A DNA stretch of 64,000 nucleotides. It comes from Brachybacterium alimentarium (GTDB lineage: Bacteria > Actinomycetota > Actinomycetes > Actinomycetales > Dermabacteraceae). Positions 49,032-55,941 of this stretch are shown one piece after another (position 1 is the first letter of the stretch; every line of letters begins with the position of its first letter). Made by a program: the position numbers and the translations under genes. A model generated the notes under the pieces. That model did no database searches. It was given only the letters and a program-made list of their open reading frames with translations, and had not been told where the DNA came from. The stretch lies in contig NZ_NRGS01000005.1 of assembly GCF_002332425.1 (NCBI RefSeq), positions 445,777 to 509,776 of the forward strand. The letters run 5' to 3'.

Positions 49032-50141
49032 ATGCACACCAGTCCCGCACCTGTTCTGGATCCCCACGCCGACATCGTCGACCTCACCGCGGCGCTCGTC
49101 GACATCGAATCCGTCTCCGGGAACGAGAAGGCCCTGGCCGACGCCGTCGACGCCGCGCTGCGCGAGCATGCCGGGCACCTCGAGGTGATCCGCGACGGCG
49201 ACACCGTCATCGCCCGCACCGATCGCGGCCTGGGCCGCCGCGTGCTCCTGGCCGGCCATCTCGACACCGTGCCCGTAGCCGACAACCTCCCCTCCTCCCG
49301 CCGCACCCGTGAAGGACGTGAGGAGCTCGTGGGCCGCGGCAGCTGCGATATGAAGGGCGGCGTCGCGGTGTTCCTCAAGCTCGCCGTCGAGGCCGACGCG
49401 GCCCCTGTGGACCTCACGTGGATCTTCTACGACCACGAGGAGGTCGCCGCGGCGGACAACTCCCTGACCCGCCTCGCCGCCGAGCACCCCGACCAGCTCG
49501 CAGCGGACTTCGCGATCCTGGGGGAGCCCACCTCGGCCGGCATCGAAGGCGGCTGCAAGGGCACCATGAAGCTCGAGGTCACCGCTCGGGGCATCGCTGC
49601 GCACTCCGCCCGCGACTGGGTGGGAGACAACGCCATCCATCAGCTCGCTCCCGTGCTCGACCGTCTCGCGGGCTACGAGGCCCGACGGGCCGTGATCGAC
49701 GGCCTCGAGTACCGCGAATGCCTCAACGTGGTCTCGATCTCCGGCGGCATCGCCGGAAACGTGATCCCCGACCGGGCCACGGCCCTGCTGAACTACCGTT
49801 TCGCGCCGGACACCTCGCCCGAGCAGGCCGAGACGCACGTGCGCGAGGTGCTCGACGGACTCGACCTCGACATCGTGGTGACCGACTCCGCCGCGGGCGC
49901 CCTGCCGGGCCTGTCGGCGCCCGCCGCCCGCGACTTCCTCGCCGCCCTCGGCGACGTGCCCGTGGCCGCCAAGCAGGGCTGGACCGACGTGGCCCGCTTC
50001 TCGACGCTCGGCACCCCGGCGGTGAACTTCGGGCCCGGTGACCCCCTGCTCGCCCACACCGATGACGAGCACGTCCCGCTCGAGGACCTCCGCGTCGCAC
50101 TCGCGGGGCTCAGGCGCTGGCTGGAGGTCCCGGCGCGATGA
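49032..50141 (+). CDS. dapE: Succinyl-diaminopimelate desuccinylase DapE
   Basis: Zinc-dependent deacylase that releases LL-diaminopimelate from its succinyl derivative. 369 residues, M20 fold. LLAGHLDTVP holds the first His and the catalytic Asp, GRGSCDMKGGVAVFL the bridging Asp, YDHEEV the Glu general base and metal ligand, and the dimerisation domain follows (about 180-290) with CKGTMKLEVTARGIAAHSARDW. NFGPGDPLLAHTDDEHVPLEDL supplies the last His ligand. It is the actinobacterial DapE class. The ATG at 49032 is preceded by CACAAT six bases upstream, which may be a leaderless -10; an upstream open frame lacks homology. Confidence 0.93.
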   Translation: MHTSPAPVLDPHADIVDLTAALVDIESVSGNEKALADAVDAALREHAGHLEVIRDGDTVIARTDRGLGRRVLLAGHLDTVPVADNLPSSRRTREGREELVGRGSCDMKGGVAVFLKLAVEADAAPVDLTWIFYDHEEVAAADNSLTRLAAEHPDQLAADFAILGEPTSAGIEGGCKGTMKLEVTARGIAAHSARDWVGDNAIHQLAPVLDRLAGYEARRAVIDGLEYRECLNVVSISGGIAGNVIPDRATALLNYRFAPDTSPEQAETHVREVLDGLDLDIVVTDSAAGALPGLSAPAARDFLAALGDVPVAAKQGWTDVARFSTLGTPAVNFGPGDPLLAHTDDEHVPLEDLRVALAGLRRWLEVPAR

Positions 50142-50204
50142 CCGCTGGTCTCTGCCGTGAGCACGCGCACCTCACCCGGATCGCCGCGGGCTGATCTGCA
50201 CGAC

Positions 50205-50210
50205 TACCCT
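50205..50210 (+). promoter_or_regulatory. Leaderless -10 element (TACCCT) of the LOG-family gene
   Basis: TACCCT, then six bases (CGCACC), then the ATG at 50217. Supports this start rather than one 60 bases upstream. Confidence 0.55.
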
Positions 50211-50216
50211 CGCACC

Positions 50217-50954
50217 ATGACACCCGAGGAACGAGATCGCCACCGCAAGGGACCCGTCACGCTGCGCGGCACGCAGCGACCCGAGCGCACGACGGACCAG
50301 CGCCTGCTCGAGGAGGACGGCCCCGGGGATTGGGTCCATTCGGATCCCTGGCGGGTGATGCGCATCCAGTCCGAGTTCGTCGAGGGCTTCGGGGCGCTCG
50401 CCGAGCTCGGCCCGGCGATCTCCGTGTTCGGCTCCGCGCGGCTCGGGGAGGACGATCCGACGTACCAGTGCGCGATCGAGATCGCCGCAGGCATCGTGGA
50501 GCTCGGGTACGCCGTCATCACCGGCGGCGGCCCCGGCATCATGGAGGCCGGGAACCGCGGGGCGAAGCAGGCCGGCGGTGTCTCCGTCGGGCTCGGGATC
50601 GAGCTGCCGCACGAGCAGGGGATGAACGAGTATGTCGACCTCGGTGTCGACTTCCGGTACTTCTTCGCCCGCAAGACGATGTTCGTGAAGTACTCCAGCG
50701 GCTTCGTCGTGATGCCGGGCGGGCTCGGCACCCTGGACGAGCTGTTCGAGGCCCTGTGCCTCATGCAGACCCACAAGATCGACATGTTCCCCGTCGTCCT
50801 CGTGGGCCGTGCCTACTGGCAGGGGCTGCTCGACTGGCTGACCAGCGCTGTTCTCGACAGCGGCACGATCAATCCTGGCGATGTGGACCTGCTGCGGGTC
50901 GTGGACTCCGCGGAGGAAGCGCTCGAGGTGCTGCGGGAGGCGGCTCGTCGATGA
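50217..50954 (+). CDS. LOG family protein (TIGR00730; cytokinin riboside 5'-monophosphate phosphoribohydrolase-like)
   Basis: 245 residues. The Rossmann-like fold carries the LOG motifs GGGPGIMEAGNRGA and PGGLGTLDE (residues 167-175), with FARKTMFVKYS before the second. The N-terminal 70 residues, HRKGPVTLRGTQRPERTTDQRLLEE, are an extension typical of the actinobacterial long form (Rv1205-like). The family cleaves N-glycosidic bonds of nucleoside monophosphates; the natural substrate in bacteria of this kind is uncertain. It follows dapE, as in mycobacteria. Confidence 0.9.
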   Translation: MTPEERDRHRKGPVTLRGTQRPERTTDQRLLEEDGPGDWVHSDPWRVMRIQSEFVEGFGALAELGPAISVFGSARLGEDDPTYQCAIEIAAGIVELGYAVITGGGPGIMEAGNRGAKQAGGVSVGLGIELPHEQGMNEYVDLGVDFRYFFARKTMFVKYSSGFVVMPGGLGTLDELFEALCLMQTHKIDMFPVVLVGRAYWQGLLDWLTSAVLDSGTINPGDVDLLRVVDSAEEALEVLREAARR

Positions 50955-51112
50955 CCGCCGACAGCCCGATGGTCCTGCTCCTGCTGCTGGTCGCAGCGGT
51001 CGTCGCCGTGCTCATGGTGCTGGTCGCGACGCGTCGGATCGGGGCCGGGATCGAGGTCTCTCGGCGGCGCCGGAGGGTCCATCGCACGAACCGGTCGCGA
51101 GACCTGAGATAA
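50951..51112 (+). CDS. Small single-pass membrane protein
   Basis: 53 residues from an ATG overlapping the LOG-family stop (ATGA). One hydrophobic segment (about 6-26, MVLLLLLVAAVVAVLMVLVA) is followed by a basic tail rich in Arg (RRRRRVHRTNRSRD). No family recognised. Overlap with the upstream gene and a position matching a short gene near DUF3117 in other actinobacteria support it, but such a short reading frame could be chance. Confidence 0.45.
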   Translation: MTADSPMVLLLLLVAAVVAVLMVLVATRRIGAGIEVSRRRRRVHRTNRSRDLR

Positions 51113-51190
51113 TGGCCACCGTACGCGCGTTGTCGGAGGCCCCGTCCGGGGGAGCCACTCTGGACAGCGACACCATCAAGGAGGCACGCC

Positions 51191-51361
51191 ATGGCTGCTA
51201 TGAAGCCGCGCACCGGGGACGGTCCGCTCGAGGTCGTGGAAGAGGGACGCAGCATCATCATGCGAGTTCCGCTCGAGGGCGGCGGCCGGCTGGTCGTCGA
51301 GATCGCCGCGTCGGAAGCCGCTGAGCTTCGTGATGCCCTGGAGGGCGTCATCAAGTCCTGA
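51191..51361 (+). CDS. DUF3117 family protein
   Basis: 56 residues, an actinobacteria-specific family of this exact size (Rv1211 in M. tuberculosis). The sequence MAAMKPRTGDGPLEVVEEGR and then IIMRVPLEGGGRLVVEIAASEAAELRDAL matches the family pattern almost throughout. AAGGAGG is a strong ribosome-binding site. A GATAAT hexamer at 51108-51113 may be its -10, giving a leader of about 70 bases. Function unknown. A clear terminator follows, so it is probably a single-gene unit. Confidence 0.92.
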   Translation: MAAMKPRTGDGPLEVVEEGRSIIMRVPLEGGGRLVVEIAASEAAELRDALEGVIKS

Positions 51362-51382
51362 CAGCCGGGCCCGCCCGCACAG

Positions 51383-51415
51383 GAATGCCCCGCACCGTGA
51401 TGGTGCGGGGCATTC
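51383..51415 (+). terminator. Terminator after DUF3117
   Basis: Arms GAATGCCCCGCACC (51383-51396) and GGTGCGGGGCATTC (51402-51415) are perfectly complementary with a five-base loop. It also lies beyond the stop of the convergent O-methyltransferase gene. Confidence 0.8.
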
Positions 51416-51445
51416 GTGTGCTCGGGGAGCGGTCCGTCTGAGCTG

Positions 51446-51478
51446 CGTATGAGCTACGTACGAGGTACGTATGAGCTC
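51446..51478. repeat. Three tandem 11-base repeats (CGTATGAGCTA-like)
   Basis: Units CGTATGAGCTA, CGTACGAGGTA and CGTATGAGCTC follow one another; the last overlaps the stop codon of the O-methyltransferase gene. AT-richer than its surroundings. Confidence 0.7.
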
Positions 51479-52127
51479 ACCGCAGCACGGCGGCGAGCAC
51501 GCCGTCGCCGCTGCCGGTGAGCATCGGGACCAGATCCTCCGACTCCGAGACGGCCTTGAGCACGGCGCGCACCGAGCGGGTGTCCGCATCGCGCGCGGTG
51601 GGATCGGCGACGCGATCGTGGAAGAGGGCGTGGGGGATCACCAGGACACCGCCCGGCCGCAGCAGCCGTTTCGCATGGGTCAGCAGGTCCAGGGCGTGCG
51701 GTGCCTGCGCAGGGAAGCTCACCAGGTCGTAGGCGTGATCAGTGAGGCGGCCGATGACGTCGCGCGGAGTGCCGGCGATGGTGCGCACGCGCGAGGAGCG
51801 GATCTGCGCCTCGGTGAAGGACTGGCGCGCCGCCCGTTGATTCTCGACCTCGGAGTCGATCGTGGTGAGCACGCCGTCCGGATGCATGCCGGAGAGCAGG
51901 TAGAGCGAGCCGACCCCGCTGCCGGTGCCGATCTCGACCGCCGAGCGTGCCTGGACCGCCGCGGCGAGCACACGCATCAGGGCACCCGCACCCGGCAGCA
52001 CCGGGGGTGCGCCGAGCTCGTTGCCCCGATCCCGTGCCCGGGCGAGAACGCCGTCGTCGGAGAAGAGCGTCGACTCGTCGACGAACTCCTCGCCATGGGC
52101 CCAACTGGCCACCTTTCCCGACGACAT
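51477..52127 (-). CDS. SAM-dependent O-methyltransferase (class I, YrrM/Rv1220c-like)
   Basis: 216 residues. The SAM-binding motif VEIGTGSGVGSLYLL is followed by the acidic end of strand 2 (LTTIDSE), and DLVSFPAQAPHALDLL corresponds to motif III, as in catechol-type O-methyltransferases; the usual Asp of the metal site is less clear. No substrate can be deduced. In mycobacteria the equivalent gene sits next to sigE and near tatB; here it is divergent from tatB with only 133 bases between, and no sigma factor gene. A TAGTCT -10 lies about 55 bases upstream and GAGAGGA serves as ribosome-binding site. Confidence 0.87.
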   Translation of the reverse strand: MSSGKVASWAHGEEFVDESTLFSDDGVLARARDRGNELGAPPVLPGAGALMRVLAAAVQARSAVEIGTGSGVGSLYLLSGMHPDGVLTTIDSEVENQRAARQSFTEAQIRSSRVRTIAGTPRDVIGRLTDHAYDLVSFPAQAPHALDLLTHAKRLLRPGGVLVIPHALFHDRVADPTARDADTRSVRAVLKAVSESEDLVPMLTGSGDGVLAAVLR

Positions 52128-52260
52128 GACTGCTTCCTCTCCGTGGACACGAACGTTCCGGCCCAGACTATGTCAGGATCCGGTGACGACTGCGACCCGC
52201 GGGCCGTCCCCGATGCAATAATGGCACTGGCTATCAGCGGACTACACGTACAGGTGGGAC

Positions 52261-52668
52261 ATGGGCGGCACCGGATTCATGGGACTCGGCGGGTGGGAGT
52301 TCGTCGTCCTGCTCGTGGTGTTCCTCGTGATCGTGGGACCGCAGCGGCTCCCCGACCTCACGCGGCAGATGGTGCAGTGGGTGCGCCAGGCCCGCCGCTG
52401 GGTCGAGGATTCCCGTTCCACGGTCGAGGACGAGATGGGCATCGCCATCGAGGACCTCAGGAAGTACGACCCGCGCCAGTACGATCCGCGCCGCATCATC
52501 CGGGAGGCCTGGGACGACACCGGCATCGAGGAGCTCCTCCCGGACAAGGAGTCCCTGACGGTCGCCGGCGCCGCCGGAGCCGCCGCCGGCTCGAAGTCCA
52601 AGAGCAGCGGCAAGCGCACGAAGGACGACGGGCCCCAGCGCGCCCCCTTCGATCCCGAGGCGACCTGA
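52261..52668 (+). CDS. tatB: Sec-independent protein translocase subunit TatB
   Basis: 135 residues. A short periplasmic N-terminus and one membrane segment (about 11-26, WEFVVLLVVFLVIVGPQRLP) with the family's GPxxLP hinge, then an amphipathic helix (LTRQMVQWVRQARRWVEDSR) and a long charged, Ala/Lys/Ser-rich tail. TatB binds the twin-arginine signal with TatC; the binding lipoprotein at 28975 is a candidate Tat substrate. The length and hinge fit TatB better than TatA. Its partners tatA and tatC are not in the window. AGGTGGGA is the ribosome-binding site. Confidence 0.9.
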   Translation: MGGTGFMGLGGWEFVVLLVVFLVIVGPQRLPDLTRQMVQWVRQARRWVEDSRSTVEDEMGIAIEDLRKYDPRQYDPRRIIREAWDDTGIEELLPDKESLTVAGAAGAAAGSKSKSSGKRTKDDGPQRAPFDPEAT

Positions 52669-52781
52669 TCCGCAGCATCCCGACCGCAGCGACGATCTGA
52701 CCGCGGCGGTGCCGACGCACCATGCCGCCGCCGGCCCACCAACGACGCCGCCGGCCGCCGGACCACAGGCCGCTCGGGTCG

Positions 52782-53978
52782 TCAGCCCTTCGCGACGCTG
52801 AGCGGCAGCTTCATCCCCGTCAGGCCCCGCGGCTTGCGGACCAGCGAACGCGCCACGCCCTTGAGCGCCATGGCGGTGGGGGAGTCCGGGTGGGAGACCA
52901 CCAGCGGGACGCCCTGATCAGAGCCCTCCCGCAGCGCAGGATCGAGCCCGACCCGCCCCAGCACCGGCACGTCATGGCCGACGGACTCGGCGAGCGTCGC
53001 CGCGACCCGGTCGCCACCGCCCGCCCCGAAGACATCCATCACGGAGCCGTCCGGCAGGGTCAGCCCGGCCATGTTCTCCACGACCCCGGCGATCTCCTGC
53101 TCCGTCGAGGACGCGAGCGAACCGACCCGCTCCGCGACCGTCGCCGCGGACTGCTGGGGCGTGGTCACCACCACCATCTGCGCGCTCGGCAGCAGCTGCG
53201 CCACGGAGATCGCCACGTCGCCGGTGCCCGGCGGGAGGTCCAGCAGCAGCACGTCAAGATCGCCCCAGAACACGTCGGAGGCGAACTGCTCGATCGCGCG
53301 GTGCATCTTCGGGCCGCGCCACACCACGGCCTGCCCCTCCGGGACGAACATGCCGATGCTCATCACCGCGACGCCGTGCGCCTCGGGAGGCATCAGCAGG
53401 TCCGAGACCTTGGTGGGCTGAGCCGTGATGCCGAACATGCCGGGCATCGAGAAGCCGTGGATGTCGGCGTCGATGACTCCGACGCGCAGGCCATCGGCCG
53501 CCATCGCGGCGGCGAGATTCGCGGTGACGGTGGACTTCCCCACCCCGCCCTTGCCGGACGAGATCGCATAGATGCGGGTCAGTGAACCGGCCTGGTTGAA
53601 GGGGATCTGACGGCGGCCCTGGCGCAGGCGGTTGGTGAGCTCACGGCGCTGCTCCTCGTTCATGGCGCTGGTGGAGACCTCGACGCGGCTGAGACCCGGC
53701 ACGGTCGCCGTCGCCTCGGCGGTGTCCTGCTCGATGCGGCCACGCATGGGGCAGCCCTCGATCGTCAGCAGCACCTGCACGCGGGCGACGTCGTCGGCGT
53801 CGATCGTCACCGAGTCGACCATGCCGAGCTCGGTGATCGGCCGATGGATCTCGGGGTCGATCACGCCGTTCAGCGCTTCATGGATGCGGGTGATGCGGGT
53901 GTCGACGGCGGCGTCCTCCGTCGGGGCGCTCGGGGCGCTCGGGGCGCTCGGGGTCTCGGAGTTCTCGGTGCTGGTCAC
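52782..53978 (-). CDS. mrp: Mrp/NBP35 family Fe-S carrier P-loop ATPase
   Basis: Assembles or carries Fe-S clusters. 398 residues. The N-terminal MIP18/DUF59 domain (about 30-110, DPEIHRPITELGMV) is followed by the P-loop domain with the deviant Walker A SGKGGVGKST (141-150), DADIHGFSMPGMFG and LLLDLPPGTGD. The CxxC motif that binds the bridging cluster in many Mrp proteins is absent: that region reads NMAGLTLPDGSVMDVFGAGGG. The first 20 residues contain a Ser-Ala-Pro repeat from a nine-base DNA repeat (53922-53950). Its start overlaps the stop of the DUF1003 gene, making it the last gene of a four-gene operon. Confidence 0.92.
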   Translation of the reverse strand: MTSTENSETPSAPSAPSAPTEDAAVDTRITRIHEALNGVIDPEIHRPITELGMVDSVTIDADDVARVQVLLTIEGCPMRGRIEQDTAEATATVPGLSRVEVSTSAMNEEQRRELTNRLRQGRRQIPFNQAGSLTRIYAISSGKGGVGKSTVTANLAAAMAADGLRVGVIDADIHGFSMPGMFGITAQPTKVSDLLMPPEAHGVAVMSIGMFVPEGQAVVWRGPKMHRAIEQFASDVFWGDLDVLLLDLPPGTGDVAISVAQLLPSAQMVVVTTPQQSAATVAERVGSLASSTEQEIAGVVENMAGLTLPDGSVMDVFGAGGGDRVAATLAESVGHDVPVLGRVGLDPALREGSDQGVPLVVSHPDSPTAMALKGVARSLVRKPRGLTGMKLPLSVAKG

Positions 53979-54613
53979 GAGGGATCCTGCTCCTTCTGGT
54001 GGTCATGGGCACCGGCCAGGTCGCGCTCGCGCAGCACGGAGTCGATCTCCTCGCGGAGGATCGACCGCAGCGTGCTCGCATCCATCGGGTCCGCGGCCGG
54101 TGCCGCGTGGTGGTCGGAGGCATCGGTGTCCGGGGGACTGTCGAGCTCCTCGAGGAGATCGCGCAGCTCGCCGCGCACGAAGTCGCGGGTGGCGACGTCG
54201 TTCAGCGCCAGGCGCAGCGACGCGATCTCACGGGTGATGAAGTCGGTGGTGGCGTGGTTGCGCTCGTTGGACTGCCGGTCCTGCTCGACCTGCACCCGGT
54301 CGCGGTCGTCCTGCCGGTTCTGCGCGAGCAGCAGCAGCGGCGCGGCGTAGGAGGCCTGCAGCGACAGGATCAGCGTGAGCAGGGTGAAGTTCAGCGCCCG
54401 CGGGTCGAACTGGGCGGAGACCGGCATGAGCGAGTTCCAGCTCAGCCAGACGGCGCAGAACAGCGTCATCCCGACCAGGAAGGCCGGGGTGCCCATCATG
54501 CGGGCGAAGGTCTCGGCGGCGCGCCCGAAGGCATCCCCCTGGAACGGATTGTGCAGGACGGCACCGCGACGGGGCGCGGGATCGTCGAGCGATGGGGGGT
54601 TGCGCTCTGCCAT
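53975..54613 (-). CDS. DUF1003 family membrane protein
   Basis: 212 residues. Two membrane segments (about 43-62 and 74-95) with the DUF1003 pattern GTPAFLVGMTLFCAVWLSWNSL, FDPRALNFTLLTLILSLQASYAAPLLLLAQNRQDDRDR. A cytoplasmic, mostly helical tail follows, with QDRQSNERNHATTDFITREIASLRLALND. Function unknown; a possible membrane partner for the MgtE-N/CBS protein encoded two bases upstream, since that protein has no membrane part. Overlaps mrp by four bases. Confidence 0.9.
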   Translation of the reverse strand: MAERNPPSLDDPAPRRGAVLHNPFQGDAFGRAAETFARMMGTPAFLVGMTLFCAVWLSWNSLMPVSAQFDPRALNFTLLTLILSLQASYAAPLLLLAQNRQDDRDRVQVEQDRQSNERNHATTDFITREIASLRLALNDVATRDFVRGELRDLLEELDSPPDTDASDHHAAPAADPMDASTLRSILREEIDSVLRERDLAGAHDHQKEQDPS

Positions 54614-54615
54614 CC

Positions 54616-55941
54616 TCAGTCCTCCTTCGCGCTGTCACGGGCGGCCCGGGCGATCTCCGTCAGATCGATCTGCCCGGTCGTGGGCACCGGCTCGTCCTGC
54701 TCGCGCCAGTCGTCCGGGAGCATGTGGTCGAGCACGTCGTCGACGGTCACCGCGCCGAGCAGGCGACCCTCGTCGTCGATCACCGGGATCGAGACCAGAT
54801 TGTAGGTCGCCATCTCGCGGGTCACCGCGGAGAGCGGGGCCGTGGGGCCGACGGCGACCTTGTCGTTGTCCAGGATCTCGCCCACGGGACGGTCCGGGCG
54901 CTCGCGCAGCAGCTGCTGGAAGTGGACGATGCCCAGCAGCCTGCCGCTGGGCGTCTCCAGCGGAGAGCGGCACACGTGCACCGTCGAGGCCATCGCGGCG
55001 TGCAGCGCCTCGCGGCTGATCATCGCCAGGCAGTGCGCGACCGGGGTCTCCGGGGCCACGATCAGCGGCTCCGTGGTCATCATGCCGCCGGCGGTGTACT
55101 CGTCGTAGGCGAGGAGGCGGCGCACATCCTCCGCCTCCTCCGGCTCCATGAGGTTCAGCAGCTCGGCGGCGATGTCCTCGGGCAGCTCCTGGACGAGGTC
55201 CGCGGCATCGTCGGGGTCCATCGCATCGAGGATGTCCGCAGCACGTCTGGCCTCCAGTCCGGTCACCAGCTCGACCCGGATGTCCTCGGGCAGCTCCTCG
55301 AGCGCATCCGCGAGTCGTTCGTCGGCCAGCTCCCCGGCGAGCTCGATCCGGCGCTTGGGCTCGAGCTCCTGGATGATCTCGGCGAGGTCGGCGGGGTTGA
55401 GGTCCTGGTAGGACGCGGCCAGCAGGTGGGCGGACTGCTCCGCCTGGGTGCCGTACAGGCCCGTCACCTCGTGCGGCTCCACGGTGAGGGTCTCCCCGCG
55501 GGTGACCAGGCGGCTGAGCGAGCTGCCGCGGCGCCGACGGCGCAGGTGCAGCCGGGAGACCTCCCAGTCCTTGTGCCGGTTCTGGTCCAGCGCGATGTCC
55601 AGCACGGTCGCCTCACCCGTGCCGTCCTGCATCGTCACCGCACGATCCAGCAGGTCGCCGACCACGAGCAGCTCCCCGGCGCGCTTCTCGAAACGGCGTA
55701 CGTTGAGCACTCCGGTGGAGATCACCTGGCCCGGCGAGATCGACGTGACGCGGGTGATGGGCAGGAACACGCGGCGTTTGACCGCCACCTCGACCACGAG
55801 CCCGACCGCACGGGCCGGGCTGCGGTCCTGGGGGAGCACCACGATGTCGCGCACCTTCGCCACCACGTCCCCGATCGGGTCGAAGACGGTCGTCCCGATC
55901 AGTCGCGCGGCGAAGAATCGCTGCTGCGCGGAGCTGCTCAC
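54616..55941 (-). CDS. MgtE N-terminal domain and CBS pair protein without the channel domain
   Basis: 441 residues from a GTG overlapping the pepP stop. The first 150 residues form a PRC-barrel-like region (IGTTVFDPIGDVVAKVRDIVV). The MgtE N superhelix follows (about 190-290, with the repeated DPDDAADLVQELPEDIAAELLNLM pattern) and then two CBS motifs (about 300-420). The five-helix Mg2+ channel domain of MgtE is missing: the protein ends in a short acidic tail. It may sense Mg2+ or nucleotides and act on another membrane protein. Similar proteins occur in other actinobacteria (Rv1232c-like). It lies in an operon with pepP, the DUF1003 gene and mrp. Confidence 0.88.
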   Translation of the reverse strand: MSSSAQQRFFAARLIGTTVFDPIGDVVAKVRDIVVLPQDRSPARAVGLVVEVAVKRRVFLPITRVTSISPGQVISTGVLNVRRFEKRAGELLVVGDLLDRAVTMQDGTGEATVLDIALDQNRHKDWEVSRLHLRRRRRGSSLSRLVTRGETLTVEPHEVTGLYGTQAEQSAHLLAASYQDLNPADLAEIIQELEPKRRIELAGELADERLADALEELPEDIRVELVTGLEARRAADILDAMDPDDAADLVQELPEDIAAELLNLMEPEEAEDVRRLLAYDEYTAGGMMTTEPLIVAPETPVAHCLAMISREALHAAMASTVHVCRSPLETPSGRLLGIVHFQQLLRERPDRPVGEILDNDKVAVGPTAPLSAVTREMATYNLVSIPVIDDEGRLLGAVTVDDVLDHMLPDDWREQDEPVPTTGQIDLTEIARAARDSAKED

